64,000 nt of DNA from Alkalihalobacillus sp. BA299 (GCF_017745675.1 NZ_JAFLJM010000005.1:1-64000), one strand, 5' to 3'. Numbered from the stretch's first letter, positions 16,167-26,268 are shown. Numbers and translations: made by a program. The notes: generated by a model from the letters alone, not told the origin.

Positions 16167-16790
16167 ATGAGTGAGCTTTTAATCTATATCAGAATGAGGC
16201 ATAAGGTAGAGGTTAAAGTGAATCAGCATGTCAGGATTGGTGATTTAGCACAAGTCATCGCTGAACCTTCTCTTAGAAAAAAAGTCATTAATCTTCCGAT
16301 ACACAAAGTGGAGACGAGTGATAAAAATTTTGTCTTAATTGATGTAATGAAGGTGATCTTAGCGATTAGTAAGGCTATTCCGAATAGTGATGTTCAGTCG
16401 ATTGGTACTGCGCATACGATCCTTGAAGTAAAAATGAGTACTAAAAAGGTTGAGCCTGTTTACTTTGTATTTATTTGGTTGCTTTTGTTTATTGGGGCTG
16501 GGATGGCGGTTATGAATTTCCATGAGGATGTTAGTATGAGAGAGGTTCATCAACGTATGTTTACGACTGTAACCGGTAATGAAACTGTTAAACCGCTCTT
16601 ACTGCAAATACCTTATTCGATCGGTTTAGGTTTAGGGATGATTATTTTTTTCAATCATGTCTTTCGTAAACGACTCAATGAAGAGCCAAGTCCTTTAGAA
16701 GTAGAAATGTTTAAGTATCAACAAGATTTAGATCAATACATTACGCACCATGAAAATACTGAAAGTGAAACGAAACTGAATGACAATTGA
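16167..16790 (+). CDS. spoVAA: Stage V sporulation protein AA
   Basis: SpoVAA is the first component of the inner-membrane SpoVA complex that moves dipicolinic acid into spores and releases it at germination. The 207-residue protein has a soluble N-terminal domain (about 1-90) and two membrane segments (about 98-118 and 150-172). The ATG at 16167 follows GGAGGGAGAGGG; the frame is open further upstream without support. It overlaps spoVAB by 11 bases. Confidence 0.93.
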   Translation: MSELLIYIRMRHKVEVKVNQHVRIGDLAQVIAEPSLRKKVINLPIHKVETSDKNFVLIDVMKVILAISKAIPNSDVQSIGTAHTILEVKMSTKKVEPVYFVFIWLLLFIGAGMAVMNFHEDVSMREVHQRMFTTVTGNETVKPLLLQIPYSIGLGLGMIIFFNHVFRKRLNEEPSPLEVEMFKYQQDLDQYITHHENTESETKLNDN

Positions 16791-17202
16791 GGCAGTATTA
16801 ACCATTTTAATTGGTCTAGCTGGAGGACTTGCGGTTGGAAGTGGGTTTGTCGCTTTTTTAACTGTTCTCGGTATTGTTCCGAGGCTAACCCAATTATCAA
16901 AAACTGGAAAATATATTCACATATATGAGTGGGCAGTTGTTTTAGGTGCTTTAGCAGGCTCAATAATTAGCTTGAATGATATCGCATTATATTTAAGTGC
17001 CTATTTTCTAATTCCAATAGGGTTAGCAGAAGGAATATTCATTGGTTTATTAGCTGCTGCATTAACCGAAGTTTTAAATGTGTTACCAATTTTAGCTAAA
17101 CGATTAGGAATTGCTGAAAAAATAATTGTTCTATTAATGGCTATTGTTTTAGGTAAGGTATGTGGTTCTCTTTTTCATTGGATTTATTTTGTAGATCTGT
17201 AG
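16780..17202 (+). CDS. spoVAB: Stage V sporulation protein AB
   Basis: This is a 140-residue, almost wholly hydrophobic membrane component of the SpoVA complex, with about four membrane segments. Family-typical features are G-L-A-G-G-L-A-V-G-S-G near residue 12 and a late E-V-L-N-V-L-P-I-L-A-K-R stretch. It starts inside spoVAA and is followed 18 bases later by spoVAC. Confidence 0.93.
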   Translation: MTIEAVLTILIGLAGGLAVGSGFVAFLTVLGIVPRLTQLSKTGKYIHIYEWAVVLGALAGSIISLNDIALYLSAYFLIPIGLAEGIFIGLLAAALTEVLNVLPILAKRLGIAEKIIVLLMAIVLGKVCGSLFHWIYFVDL

Positions 17203-17220
17203 AAGGAAGGTTATGGAGAG

Positions 17221-17682
17221 ATGGACGATAATAAGAAGCTACAAAAAGAATTTCAGAGAAAAATAAAACCCTTCCAACCTAAAGTCCAATATATGAAAAA
17301 TGGGTTCAAAGCTTTTGTAGTAGGTGGGATCATTTGTACATTAGGACAAGGAATTTCCAACGTTTATTTACGAATCTTTGATTTAACAGAATCTACTGCT
17401 GTAAGTCCAACAATTGCCACACTCATTCTCATAGCAGCACTATTAACAGGTTTTGGCTGGTTCGATCGACTTGGTCAGTTTGCCGGAGCCGGTGCAATCG
17501 TTCCTGTGACGGGGTTTGCCAATGCGATTACTAGCGCAGCCTTAGAACATCGGAGTGAAGGGCTCGTCCTCGGTATAGGTGCGAATATGTTTCGAATTGC
17601 AGGGGCAGTTATAGCATTTGGAGTTGTTTCTGCTTACTTAGTTGGGTTAACGAGGCTATTAGTCCAAACGTTAATTACTTAG
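17221..17682 (+). CDS. spoVAC: Stage V sporulation protein AC
   Basis: SpoVAC is a membrane protein that behaves as a mechanosensitive channel for dipicolinate in B. subtilis. The 153-residue product carries the family motif F-A-G-A-G-A-I-V-P-V-T-G-F-A-N-A, shared with SpoVAEb, and about four membrane segments after a charged N-terminus. A paralogue is at 38645. Confidence 0.95.
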   Translation: MDDNKKLQKEFQRKIKPFQPKVQYMKNGFKAFVVGGIICTLGQGISNVYLRIFDLTESTAVSPTIATLILIAALLTGFGWFDRLGQFAGAGAIVPVTGFANAITSAALEHRSEGLVLGIGANMFRIAGAVIAFGVVSAYLVGLTRLLVQTLIT

Positions 17683-17723
17683 TAAAGATAATCAAAAAGA
17701 CTGTGAAAGGAACTATTACCGAA

Positions 17724-17754
17724 TAGAGGATGTTCAGTTTGTCCTCCTTTTTAA
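17724..17754 (+). terminator. Weak hairpin with T-tract between spoVAC and spoVAD
   Basis: AGAGGA pairs with TCCTCC-like bases across a 10-base loop, followed by TTTTT. With a short stem it may partly attenuate rather than end transcription. Confidence 0.35.
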
Positions 17755-17778
17755 TCGTAATGAATGGGAGGAATGGTG

Positions 17779-18795
17779 ATGAATATGAATGAGAAACAAA
17801 CATGGCATTTCACGGAGGACATTTATGTGGAAGCAACGGGTACTGCTGTTGGACCTTATGAAAGCAAAGGACCGCTGAGTGAGAGTTTTGATAAGTGCTA
17901 TGACAATTTGTATTGTGGCGAGAAAAACTGGGAGTTAGCAGAACGTAGGTTAATGACAGATGCAATTACCCTTTGTTTACAAAAAGTGAATAAAAAAGAA
18001 ACAGAAATTAATTTATTGTTAGCTGGAGATTTACTTAATCAAAACGTTACTTCTAACTATGTTGCTAGACAGCTGAAGATCCCATATTTAGGAATGTTCT
18101 CAGCTTGTGCCACTTCAATGGAAACAGTAGCAGTAGGTTCATCTTTAATAAATGGTGGATTTGCTAGAAGTATTATCGTTGCAACAAGTAGCCATAACGC
18201 AACGGCCGAACGGCAATTTCGATATCCTACTGAATTTGGAGGGCAAAAGCCTGATACTTCTACATTTACAGTTACCGGAGCTGGTGCATTACTTCTTAGT
18301 AAAAAGCCTTCTTCGATCAAAATTACACACGCTACAGTCGGAAGAGTTGTTGATATGGGGATTAAAAATCCTTTCAATATGGGTACAGCGATGGTACCTG
18401 CTGCAGTAGATACGATCATTACACATTTAGAGGACACAGGTAGGTCGGAGAACGATTATGACTTAATCGTAACAGGTGACCTCTCTACAATTGGGAGCAA
18501 AGTTTTAAGTGAATTACTTCGAGAACAAGGCATCATATTAAAAAATAATTATCAAGATTGCGGTGTCATGATTTTTAGTCGTGACCAACCTGTGTTTGCA
18601 GGAGGTAGTGGATGTGCTTGTCCTGCTGTAGTTACATATGGTCACTTATTAGGGGAGATGCAATTAGGAAAAATCAAGCGAATGCTAGTTGTTGCGACAG
18701 GAGCATTAATGAGTCCAACAATGATGCAACAAAAAGAGTCGATCCCGTGTATTGCTCACGGTGTTGTTTTTGAGTCTGAGGTGATGAAGGAGTGA
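17779..18795 (+). CDS. spoVAD: Stage V sporulation protein AD
   Basis: SpoVAD is a thiolase-fold protein, peripheral to the inner spore membrane, that binds dipicolinic acid directly. The 338-residue product has the thiolase-like S-A-C-A-T-S-M-E-T motif near residue 107, S-S-H-N-A-T, and G-S-G-C-A-C-P-A near the C-terminus. The ATG at 17779 has GGGAGG 7 bases upstream; several other in-frame starts lie within 15 bases. It overlaps spoVAEb by one base. Confidence 0.95.
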   Translation: MNMNEKQTWHFTEDIYVEATGTAVGPYESKGPLSESFDKCYDNLYCGEKNWELAERRLMTDAITLCLQKVNKKETEINLLLAGDLLNQNVTSNYVARQLKIPYLGMFSACATSMETVAVGSSLINGGFARSIIVATSSHNATAERQFRYPTEFGGQKPDTSTFTVTGAGALLLSKKPSSIKITHATVGRVVDMGIKNPFNMGTAMVPAAVDTIITHLEDTGRSENDYDLIVTGDLSTIGSKVLSELLREQGIILKNNYQDCGVMIFSRDQPVFAGGSGCACPAVVTYGHLLGEMQLGKIKRMLVVATGALMSPTMMQQKESIPCIAHGVVFESEVMKE

Positions 18796-19145
18796 TGGAA
18801 TACTTTATTGCATTCACAGTAGGGGGAGTCATTTGTTTCATTGGGCAACTCCTCCTTGATGTTTTTAAGATGACACCATCGCATATGATGAGTACATTAG
18901 TTGTTGCTGGTGCACTATTAGATGGGTTTCACTTATACGACAGACTCATTGATTTTGCAGGTGCTGGTGCAACTGTTCCGATTACAAGTTTCGGGCATTC
19001 TTTAGTCCATGGTGCTATGACAGAAGCTGAACGTTATGGATTTTTAGGGGTAGGAATGGGGATTTTTGAAGTCACTTCTGTTGGTATTTCCACGGCAATA
19101 CTATTTGGTTTTATTGTTGCCGTTATATTTAAACCTAAGGGGTAA
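18795..19145 (+). CDS. spoVAEB: Stage V sporulation protein AEb
   Basis: This 116-residue membrane protein of the SpoVA channel is related to SpoVAC and has the motif [15 protein letters not shown]. The ATG overlaps the spoVAD stop (TGATG); a GTG one codon earlier is also possible. About three to four membrane segments are visible. Confidence 0.93.
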   Translation: MEYFIAFTVGGVICFIGQLLLDVFKMTPSHMMSTLVVAGALLDGFHLYDRLIDFAGAGATVPITSFGHSLVHGAMTEAERYGFLGVGMGIFEVTSVGISTAILFGFIVAVIFKPKG

Positions 19146-19149
19146 TTGT

Positions 19150-19758
19150 ATGAAACCACGAAAACAAGTAATTTTAGTTACGGATGGAGATGACTCAGCT
19201 AAAAAAGCTATACAATATGTTGCAAAAGAGATTGGTGGTCGCTGTATTTCAAGCTCTGCAGGGAATCCGTCGACGTTATCCGGCGAGGAAATTGTTAAAC
19301 TAATTGAGAAAACCCCCTATGATCCCATTCTTGTAATGTTCGATGATTGTGGCTTTAAGATGGAAGGCCCAGGAGAACATGCGATGAAATATGTAGTTAA
19401 CCATCCTCATATTGATGTAATTGGGGCTATTGCAGTGGCATCTCATACTCGCTTTGCTGAGTGGACAAAAGTAGATGTTTCAATCGATCGATTTGGAAAC
19501 TTAACAGAATTTGGTGTCGATAAAAATGGATTACAAGATATTGAAGTTGGGAGAATAGATGGCGATACAGTCTATATTTTAGATGAATTAAATATTCCAA
19601 TTATTGTAGGTGTTGGAGATATTGGGAAAATGGGTGGTTTTGATACTGTTGAAAAAGGGGCACCGATTACGAAGAAGGCTGTCGAAACGATTTTAGAACG
19701 GAGGGGATGGAAGCATGAGCAAAAGGTTAGTGAATCCAGAGAAACAACCGATAACTAA
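19150..19758 (+). CDS. spoVAEA: Stage V sporulation protein AEa
   Basis: This soluble 202-residue component begins [14 protein letters not shown], typical of SpoVAEa. It is thought to sit on the spore inner membrane with the SpoVA channel; its precise role is not defined. ATG 19150 is used because it follows AAGGGG; an upstream open extension lies in spoVAEb. It overlaps spoVAF by 44 bases. Confidence 0.92.
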   Translation: MKPRKQVILVTDGDDSAKKAIQYVAKEIGGRCISSSAGNPSTLSGEEIVKLIEKTPYDPILVMFDDCGFKMEGPGEHAMKYVVNHPHIDVIGAIAVASHTRFAEWTKVDVSIDRFGNLTEFGVDKNGLQDIEVGRIDGDTVYILDELNIPIIVGVGDIGKMGGFDTVEKGAPITKKAVETILERRGWKHEQKVSESRETTDN

Positions 19759-21193
19759 TAACATCTTCGATAATGAGGCTTCTATCAAAAGTCGTGTTGG
19801 TATCGGTACGAGCTTTGATGTAGGGGTTAGAAAATTCAATATACTAGGTAAGCAAGTGCACATTTATTTTGTAACTGGTTTGAATGATACCCAGTACATG
19901 ATTGAAATATTTAGAGAATTAAGCTTGCTTGATGCAAGGAATGAAAAAACGCTAAATGTGAAGCAAACCATTGAAAATCATTTAATGCATCAACAAGTCG
20001 AGACGGTAAAAACAATAGACGATGCTATCACTCAAATGCTTTCAGGCCTAATCGCTATTCTAATTGAAGGAGAAGACGAGGCATTTATAGTTGATGTACG
20101 AAGCTATCCTGGGAGGGGTCCAGAAGAGCCAGATACAGAGCGGGTGGTCCGAGGCTCGCGGGATGGTTATACTGAGAACATCATTCAAAATACAGCGCTT
20201 ACCCGTAGACGAATTCGTGATGAACGATTAAGGCATGAAATTATGCAAATTGGGGTCCGTTCAAAAACAGATGTGTGTATATCCTATATTGAAGGTATCG
20301 CTGATCCTGATCTTATAAAAATAATAAAAAAAGAGTTAGAAGCAATAGAAATAGACGGACTAACTATGGCAGATAAAGTGGTTGAAGAATATATTGTTAA
20401 ACAAGGGGCGAATCCATTCCCTTTAGTCCGCTATACAGAACGACCTGATGTTGCAGCAACACATTTGTTTGAAGGTCATGTTGTCATAATGGTTGATACA
20501 TCACCAAGTGTAATTATTACACCTACTACTTTTTTTCACCATGTTCAACATGCTGAAGAATATCGACAAGCTCCTGCTGTAGGTACTTTCTTAAGATGGG
20601 TTCGATTTTTAGGAATGCTCTTTTCTATATTTATTCTTCCATTTTGGTTACTGATGGTTATACAGCCGAGTTTACTACCTGAAATGTTAGAATATATTGG
20701 ACCAAATGAAACGAAAAACGTCCCAATTTTTGCACAAATTATTTTTGCGGAGATCGGAATAGAATTATTAAGGATGGCAGCCATTCATACACCATCACCG
20801 CTCGCAACTGCATTAGGTTTAGTTGCAGCATTATTAATAGGAGATATTGCAATTACAGTTGGTTTATTCGTTCCTGAGGTTATCCTATATGTTGCCATAG
20901 GTGCAGTAGGAACATTTGCAACACCAAGTTATGAATTAGGTGTTGCGATTAAAATGGCTCGACTGGTCTTACTAGTAATTGTAGCAGTATTTAAATTACC
21001 TGGTTTCGTTATTGGAACAGCCATCTTTATATTAATATTAGCAAGCATTAAATGTTTAAATAAACCGTATTTATGGCCATTATTACCTTTCAACCCATCT
21101 GCCTTTTGGCAAATACTTGTTCGTGTTTCAGTGCCATCTGTTAAACGTCGTCCTAGTATCGTTAATCCAGAAGATCCAATTAAACAATCTTAA
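19715..21193 (+). CDS. spoVAF: SpoVAF, GerA-family membrane protein
   Basis: SpoVAF resembles the A subunit of germinant receptors (GerAA) and closes the spoVA operon. The 492-residue protein has a soluble N-terminal half with G-V-R-S-K-T-D-V and A-D-P-D motifs, and four or more membrane segments in the C-terminal half (about 290-310, 350-385, 390-420 and 425-450). The start follows GAGGGG, inside spoVAEa. Confidence 0.94.
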   Translation: MSKRLVNPEKQPITNNIFDNEASIKSRVGIGTSFDVGVRKFNILGKQVHIYFVTGLNDTQYMIEIFRELSLLDARNEKTLNVKQTIENHLMHQQVETVKTIDDAITQMLSGLIAILIEGEDEAFIVDVRSYPGRGPEEPDTERVVRGSRDGYTENIIQNTALTRRRIRDERLRHEIMQIGVRSKTDVCISYIEGIADPDLIKIIKKELEAIEIDGLTMADKVVEEYIVKQGANPFPLVRYTERPDVAATHLFEGHVVIMVDTSPSVIITPTTFFHHVQHAEEYRQAPAVGTFLRWVRFLGMLFSIFILPFWLLMVIQPSLLPEMLEYIGPNETKNVPIFAQIIFAEIGIELLRMAAIHTPSPLATALGLVAALLIGDIAITVGLFVPEVILYVAIGAVGTFATPSYELGVAIKMARLVLLVIVAVFKLPGFVIGTAIFILILASIKCLNKPYLWPLLPFNPSAFWQILVRVSVPSVKRRPSIVNPEDPIKQS

Positions 21194-21263
21194 AAGATAT
21201 AAAGGAAGCATATTGCCACCTAGCAAGGATTATGTTAAAGTGAACCTAATAATTATATAAGTC

Positions 21264-21320
21264 CCTCATTTCTTTATGAAGCACTGTAACTGCAGTGGAG
21301 TACTATTCTATTAAATGAGG
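21264..21320 (+). promoter_or_regulatory. Structured leader element upstream of lysA
   Basis: CCTCATTT at 21264-21271 pairs with AAATGAGG at 21313-21320 (8 perfect pairs), enclosing a hairpin CACTG/CAGTG at 21282-21297. It precedes a strong terminator and then lysA. It does not carry the conserved lysine-riboswitch (L-box) sequence. Confidence 0.45.
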
Positions 21321-21344
21321 TTACTCTTGCTATGGCGTGGTCAT

Positions 21345-21379
21345 AACAGCTAGTGTAACTACATTAGCTGTTTTTTTTA
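21345..21379 (+). terminator. Terminator between spoVAF and lysA, possible attenuator
   Basis: AACAGCTA pairs with TAGCTGTT across a 12-base loop and is followed by eight Ts. Only about 42 bases separate it from the lysA ATG and no good promoter is seen there, so lysA transcription probably reads through it under some conditions. Confidence 0.75.
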
Positions 21380-21420
21380 TAAGTAGTTGTTAGTTGATGT
21401 GAAGATAGGAGAGAGAAACA

Positions 21421-22740
21421 ATGCACTTACATGGTACAAGTAGAATTAACCACTTAGGTCATTTAGAAATAGGTGGTATCGATACAGTTGAACTCGCGAA
21501 TAAATACGGTACTCCTCTTTTTGTTTATGATGTTGCATTAATTCGTGAAAAAGCAAAAGCATTTAAAGATGCATTTCGTGAATTAGGTGTAAAAAGTCAA
21601 GTTGCTTATGCAAGTAAGGCATTTAGTTGTGTTGCAATGGTTCAACTCGCAAACGAATTAGATTTAAGTTTAGATGTCGTATCTGGTGGGGAACTATATA
21701 CAGCTATGGTTGCTGGTTTTCCAATGGAGCGAGTTCATTTTCATGGGAATAATAAAAGCCCAGAAGAAATAGATATGGCCGTTCGCGCTAATATAGGCTG
21801 CTTCGTTGTCGATAATTTTTATGAATTAGAATTATTAAAACAAGCGGCGACAGCTCATCAACGAAAAGTGTCTATATTACTTAGAACAACACCAGGTGTA
21901 GAGGCTCATACTCACGATTATATTACGACTGGTCAAGAAGATTCAAAATTTGGTTTTGATTTATTGAGTGGTCAAGTCAATCGCGCGATTGAGTGGGCAA
22001 TGGGTTGTGAGCACCTTGAGCTTCTAGGCATCCATTGTCATATTGGATCACAAATATTTGAAACGACTGGTTTTGTTATGGCTGTTGAAAAGCTTTATAG
22101 CTATATTGACAGTTGGTCTAAGACGTTAAACTTCGATTTGAAGGTATTAAACCTTGGTGGAGGGTTTGGAATCCGTTACATTGAAGGTGATGAACCGTTA
22201 CCAGTTGAAGAATACGTAAAGGCTACGATTGAAGCTGTCCAACATCATGTGAAGAAGTTAAACCTAGCGATGCCTGAAATTTGGATTGAGCCTGGTCGGT
22301 CGCTCGTTGGAGATGCTGGAACAACGTTATATACACTTGGATCACAAAAAGAAATTCCGAATGTTCGTCATTACCTATCAGTGGATGGTGGCATGACAGA
22401 TAATCTTCGTCCGGCTTTATATCAAGCACAATATGAAGGAATTCTAGCTAATCGCGCAACTGATAAAGCAGAAATGAAATATTCAATTGCAGGAAAATGT
22501 TGTGAAAGTGGAGATATGCTAATTTGGGATTTACCTCTACCGCAAGCGCAACCTAAAGATATATTAGCTGTTTTCTGTACGGGGGCATATGGATACTCAA
22601 TGGCCAATAATTATAATCGAATTCCTCGTCCTGCTGTTGTATTTGTAGAAGAGGGCGATGCGCAACTAGTCATTCAAAGAGAAACGTATGAAGATTTAGT
22701 TCGCTATGATTTGCCGTTAAATACTAAAGAAAAAGTATAA
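21421..22740 (+). CDS. lysA: Diaminopimelate decarboxylase LysA
   Basis: LysA makes L-lysine from meso-diaminopimelate using pyridoxal phosphate. The 439-residue protein has the PLP lysine in Y-A-S-K-A-F, the glycine motif L-G-G-G-F-G-I-R, E-P-G-R-S for phosphate binding and C-E-S-G-D near the C-terminal substrate site. The start follows GGAGAGAG. Location after spoVAF matches B. subtilis. It converges with bioA across a shared terminator. Confidence 0.95.
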   Translation: MHLHGTSRINHLGHLEIGGIDTVELANKYGTPLFVYDVALIREKAKAFKDAFRELGVKSQVAYASKAFSCVAMVQLANELDLSLDVVSGGELYTAMVAGFPMERVHFHGNNKSPEEIDMAVRANIGCFVVDNFYELELLKQAATAHQRKVSILLRTTPGVEAHTHDYITTGQEDSKFGFDLLSGQVNRAIEWAMGCEHLELLGIHCHIGSQIFETTGFVMAVEKLYSYIDSWSKTLNFDLKVLNLGGGFGIRYIEGDEPLPVEEYVKATIEAVQHHVKKLNLAMPEIWIEPGRSLVGDAGTTLYTLGSQKEIPNVRHYLSVDGGMTDNLRPALYQAQYEGILANRATDKAEMKYSIAGKCCESGDMLIWDLPLPQAQPKDILAVFCTGAYGYSMANNYNRIPRPAVVFVEEGDAQLVIQRETYEDLVRYDLPLNTKEKV

Positions 22741-22748
22741 GCATTTAT

Positions 22749-22788
22749 AGAAGCTGAAGGGTGTAAGGTAGGACCTTCAGCTTCTTTG
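22749..22788. terminator. Bidirectional terminator between lysA and bioA
   Basis: A 12-base perfect stem, AGAAGCTGAAGG / CCTTCAGCTTCT, lies between the convergent genes with moderate T/A content on each side. Confidence 0.75.
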
Positions 22789-22791
22789 GTA

Positions 22792-24150
22792 TTATTGAGC
22801 TACGACTGCTTCGGTTGTTACTTTAATGGCTTGCTTCATAATGGCGATCATTTGATTTAGTTCCTCAAAAGAGCTAGCAAGAGGAGGCATAAATACAACT
22901 ACATCCCCTAATGGACGAGAAAGCATTCCGAGTTCACGCATTTTTAACGTTGCTTTATAACCCATTCGATCTCCCCATGGAAATGGCTCCTTTGTTTCTT
23001 TATTTTTAACGAGTTCTATACCAATCATTAATCCTAGTTGACGAATATCACCAACGTGTTCGAGTGCGTTGAGCGTTTGTAATTGTTCTGCGACATATTT
23101 CGATTTCATTTGTACATTAAGGATAATTTCTTCCTTCTCAAAAAGTTCGAGATTGGCTAGAGCAGCAGCGCATCCTAGTTGGTTACCTGTATAAGAGTGG
23201 CCATGGAAAAACGTTTTTAGTTCTGTGTAATCACCATAAAAAGCTTCATATAGTTTTTCGTTTGTCATAGTTGCAGCTATAGGAAGATATCCGCCAGTAA
23301 TTCCTTTGGCGATTGTCATTAAATCAGGTTGAATATTTTCATGTTCTACCGAAAACATTTTCCCGGTTCTTCCAAAGCCAGTTGCAACTTCATCAACAAT
23401 TAGTAAGATGTTATATTGTTTACAAAGCTCTTCAACACCCTTTAAATAACCATTAGGCATCACGTTCATGCCCCCAGCTCCTTGAATCATTCCTTCAATA
23501 ATAAATGCAGCAATTTCTTCATGTTTTTCAGAAAATAATTTCTCGATTTCACGTAACCCTTCTGCTTTGATCGTTTCTGGGTCTGAACTCTCATTACGGT
23601 ATACATTTGGAAATGGCACTTTATAACTGTCAAACATTAATGGGTGATAGACAGTATGGAATATGTCTACTGCCCCGACACTAATTGCACCGACCGTGTC
23701 ACCGTGGTAGCCGTTTTTTGTCGTAACGAACTTTTGTTTTTGGGTTTTTCCTATGTTTCTCCAGTATTGAAACGCGAGCTTTAAAGCGATTTCAACTGCT
23801 TCTGCACCGCTATCGGAATAAAATACACGTGTGAGGTTTGCAGGAGTAATTGAAACTAGTCTCTCAGCTAGCTCAGTTGCAGGAATATTTGTTGCACCAA
23901 GCAGTGTAGAATGAGAAATTTTTTTGAGCTGTTTAGTAATTGCTTCATCTATTTCACGTTTACGATGACCATGAACATTGAGCCAAAGGGAAGAGTAGCC
24001 ATCGAGGTATCTTTTTCCATTAACATCGGTTAAATAAACGCCCTCTCCTTCAGTAATAATCAAAGGGTCTTCTTCGTAATCTTTCATTTGTGTAAATGGT
24101 AACCATAAGTGTTGTTTGCTTTTTTCAATCCAATTATTTGATTCCTTCAT
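22792..24150 (-). CDS. bioA: 7,8-diaminopelargonate synthase BioA
   Basis: This is a class III PLP aminotransferase of biotin synthesis, converting 8-amino-7-oxononanoate to 7,8-diaminopelargonate. Motifs in the 452-residue protein are the substrate-site N-terminal [25 protein letters not shown] and the PLP lysine in I-A-K-G-I-T-G-G-Y. The amino donor (SAM or lysine) cannot be decided from sequence alone. It overlaps the end of bioD by 17 bases, so the genes are coupled. Confidence 0.93.
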   Translation of the reverse strand: MKESNNWIEKSKQHLWLPFTQMKDYEEDPLIITEGEGVYLTDVNGKRYLDGYSSLWLNVHGHRKREIDEAITKQLKKISHSTLLGATNIPATELAERLVSITPANLTRVFYSDSGAEAVEIALKLAFQYWRNIGKTQKQKFVTTKNGYHGDTVGAISVGAVDIFHTVYHPLMFDSYKVPFPNVYRNESSDPETIKAEGLREIEKLFSEKHEEIAAFIIEGMIQGAGGMNVMPNGYLKGVEELCKQYNILLIVDEVATGFGRTGKMFSVEHENIQPDLMTIAKGITGGYLPIAATMTNEKLYEAFYGDYTELKTFFHGHSYTGNQLGCAAALANLELFEKEEIILNVQMKSKYVAEQLQTLNALEHVGDIRQLGLMIGIELVKNKETKEPFPWGDRMGYKATLKMRELGMLSRPLGDVVVFMPPLASSFEELNQMIAIMKQAIKVTTEAVVAQ

Positions 24151-24868
24151 AAACTTGTTCCTTCCACCTTTCGATAATAAAATTAATGTTTAATTGTTGG
24201 GTGAATTCCAATATGAGCTCATTGTCATTAAGTAGTTGATCTATGTTTTCTAAATAAGGCAGTTGACCTATAACTGGTACGTTAGTCATTTTCTCAATCA
24301 TGTTTACATTTTCCAGTTGTGCAAGCTTTTCACTATATCGGAATCCGTTCATAATAATACCGGTAATTGAAAGTCCAAGATGTCGTAAATAATGAACAGT
24401 TAAAGTTGTGTGATTGATCGTTCCTAAGCCAGCTCTTGCAACGATGATGACTGGGAGTTGAAGCTCTTGCATTAAATGAGACACACAATACGATTCATCG
24501 ATTAGGGGGACAGCCACTCCTCCAGCACCTTCGACGAGAATACAATTGTACAAATGGGTAAGTTTATTGTAATCCTCATCAATTCGTTTTTTTTTGATTA
24601 TAACCTGATCCCATTTTGCTGCAAGGTGTGGAGATACAGGAGCCTCAAATAAATAGGTGACGCTGTCGGGGAAATGGCATTGGTTAATTTTTTCGTATAT
24701 GTCAACATCAGGGGCAATCAATTGACTATTCTTCAAAATGGAACCGCTCTGAACAGGTTTATATGGGATCGTTTTAATCCTGTTTTCGTTTAAGGCAACA
24801 GATAAAAGAGCGGTAACAATTGTTTTTCCGACATCCGTATCTGTTCCTGTAATAAAAAAACCAGCCAT
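24134..24868 (-). CDS. bioD: Dethiobiotin synthetase BioD
   Basis: BioD closes the ureido ring to make dethiobiotin using ATP and CO2. The 244-residue protein has the P-loop [15 protein letters not shown] and [10 protein letters not shown]. The ATG at 24868 follows AGAGGTG; an open extension upstream has no ribosome site. Only bioD and bioA are here; bioB, bioF and other steps must lie elsewhere or be absent. Confidence 0.94.
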   Translation of the reverse strand: MAGFFITGTDTDVGKTIVTALLSVALNENRIKTIPYKPVQSGSILKNSQLIAPDVDIYEKINQCHFPDSVTYLFEAPVSPHLAAKWDQVIIKKKRIDEDYNKLTHLYNCILVEGAGGVAVPLIDESYCVSHLMQELQLPVIIVARAGLGTINHTTLTVHYLRHLGLSITGIIMNGFRYSEKLAQLENVNMIEKMTNVPVIGQLPYLENIDQLLNDNELILEFTQQLNINFIIERWKEQVYEGIK

Positions 24869-24883
24869 AATTACACCTCTTTT

Positions 24884-24915
24884 TAGTAAACATATTTTAA
24901 TAGAAAGGTTAACAT
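24884..24915 (-). promoter_or_regulatory. Candidate BirA operator of bioDA
   Basis: On the minus strand ATGTTAACC, 14 bases and TGTTTACTA resemble the two half-sites of Bacillus BirA operators (TTGTTAACC and its inverse). One half is strong and the other weak. It sits just upstream of the bioD ribosome site. Confidence 0.4.
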
Positions 24916-24937
24916 TAAAAACGTTGAAATTCAACAA

Positions 24938-25195
24938 TAAAAGTAATATATGAATATAAACCTATCGAATCTTTAATTTTGATTTATATTGTAAACTATA
25001 TATATATGTTCTTGTTCACATTGTTGATGGTAAGGAGTAATTACCCCGCTACTCCATCAAAAGTCGAAATAGATGCAGGTCAATAATCAAAGTTAGTGCT
25101 AAGTCAATTAACTTGTATTATAAAATTTCACATTGTGTTTGTTTTATAGTAAAATGAAGCGAATGTGAAATTAACATTTTAGGAGGAAATACATA
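24938..25195. other. Intergenic region between bioD and ppiB
   Basis: This A/T-rich stretch must hold the divergent bioD and ppiB promoters. No strong sigma-A match could be assigned for either gene. A C/G-containing segment near 25040-25055 shows no convincing hairpin or ORF. Confidence 0.5.
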
Positions 25196-25630
25196 ATGAA
25201 AAAAGGAAGTATTAAATTTGAAAATGGTGAAGAAATCGTTTTCGAATTATTTTCAGAAGAAGCTCCGAATACAGTAGCCAACTTTGAGGAATTAGCGAAC
25301 AAAGGGTTTTACAACGGCCTGACATTTCACCGTGTAATTCCAGGTTTTGTTGCACAAGGTGGCTGCCCAATTGGTAATGGTACAGGTGGGAGTGGAAAAA
25401 CGATTAAATGTGAAACTGAAGGGAACCCACATAAGCATGTAGCAGGTTCTTTATCAATGGCTCATGCAGGCAAAGATACAGGTAGCAGCCAATTTTTCGT
25501 CGTTCATGAACCACAGCCTCACCTTGATGGTGTACATACTGTATTCGGTCAAGTGGTAGAGGGAATGGATACTGTATTACGCATTCATCAAGGGGATGTA
25601 ATGTCAGAAGTAAAAGTGTGGGAAGAGTAA
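25196..25630 (+). CDS. ppiB: Peptidyl-prolyl cis-trans isomerase (cyclophilin type)
   Basis: This cytoplasmic cyclophilin speeds prolyl isomerisation during folding. The 144-residue single domain has [19 protein letters not shown] and H-L-D-G-x-H-T-V-F-G-Q-V, covering the catalytic Arg, Phe and His. The start follows AGGAGG, and a terminator follows the stop. Confidence 0.95.
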   Translation: MKKGSIKFENGEEIVFELFSEEAPNTVANFEELANKGFYNGLTFHRVIPGFVAQGGCPIGNGTGGSGKTIKCETEGNPHKHVAGSLSMAHAGKDTGSSQFFVVHEPQPHLDGVHTVFGQVVEGMDTVLRIHQGDVMSEVKVWEE

Positions 25631-25637
25631 TAGAAAG

Positions 25638-25667
25638 AAGAGGTTGGCATAGAGTCAACCTCTTTTA
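25638..25667 (+). terminator. ppiB terminator
   Basis: AAGAGGTTG pairs with CAACCTCTT, and a short T run follows. Confidence 0.75.
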
Positions 25668-25683
25668 AATAATTTTTGATGAT

Positions 25684-25832
25684 GTCTAGTTTCAGCGCCC
25701 ACCGACTAGCGAGACTTCCTTCACCTCCGTACGATAAATCAACATCGCCTCACTAACGTTCAACGTGTTTCCTTTATCTTCTGCGGTTCAGTCCAGTCCG
25801 TACGTCGGTAAACGGGCGCTTGCGCTTTTCTT
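25684..25832 (+). repeat. Interspersed repeat family A, copy 5
   Basis: The outer helix is GCGCCC/GGGCGC and the second helix ACCGAC/GTCGGT (compensated, as in copy 2). It ends about 15 bases before the rib promoter. Confidence 0.86.
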
Positions 25833-25846
25833 AAATATCTTTATAG

Positions 25847-25876
25847 TTGACGAATGTCCTTGATTAGATATACAAT
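25847..25876 (+). promoter_or_regulatory. Promoter of the riboflavin operon
   Basis: TTGACG, an 18-base spacer and TACAAT form a good sigma-A promoter about 27 bases before the FMN riboswitch. Confidence 0.7.
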
Positions 25877-25902
25877 TTAGAAAATAAATAAGTTTTATAG
25901 TT

Positions 25903-26046
25903 ATTCCTTCGGGGCAGGGTGAAATTCCCTACCGGCGGTGATGAAACGATTTTGTTTCTTAGTCCGTGACCCGTTATGTTTATTCATAGCGGTGGATCTG
26001 GTGAAACTCCAGGGCCGACAGTGAGAGTCTGGATGGGAGAAGGAAG
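25903..26046 (+). ncRNA. FMN riboswitch (RFN element)
   Basis: The conserved RFN core is evident: TCCTTCGGGGCAGGGT, GAAATTCCCTACCGGCGGTGA, AGTCCGTGACCC, GGATCTGGTGAAACTCCAGGGCCGAC and AGTCTGGATGGGAGAAGGA (quoted in pieces). FMN binding represses the ribDEBAH operon. The leader extends to ribD at 26313. Confidence 0.97.
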
Positions 26047-26178
26047 AGAAGAGCGTGTATGTGTACACAGGTGGAATCTGTCTTTTTTAGCATGCTTTCT
26101 AAGAAAGGAATTCTGTTTTTTGTACACAATACGAACGTTTATTTAGTGCTGACTTTTCTTTCGAATCTTATAATAAAG

Positions 26179-26268
26179 AGGCTGTCCTAAAGCAATGACT
26201 AAGTCACATACCCTATGTTTTATTATGGGTAATGTGCGCTTATATTGCCGATGGGACCGCCTTTTTTT
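26179..26268 (+). terminator. Long inverted repeat with T-tract between FMN riboswitch and ribD
   Basis: GGC-T-GTCC at 26180-26187 pairs with GGGAC-C-GCC near 26253-26261, followed by seven Ts, and the loop holds a second stem (CACATACCC / GGGTAATGTG). It can act as the riboswitch-controlled terminator, but its size and nested arms also resemble a small mobile repeat. Smaller hairpins lie between 26050 and 26140. Confidence 0.55.

Noticed and set aside
18057..18437. 126-codon leftward frame inside spoVAD
   Set aside because: It is entirely antisense to a conserved gene, and its composition follows from spoVAD codons.
21264..21379. lysA leader as a lysine riboswitch
   Set aside because: The conserved L-box core sequence and five-helix junction were not found; only a simple nested hairpin and a terminator are visible.
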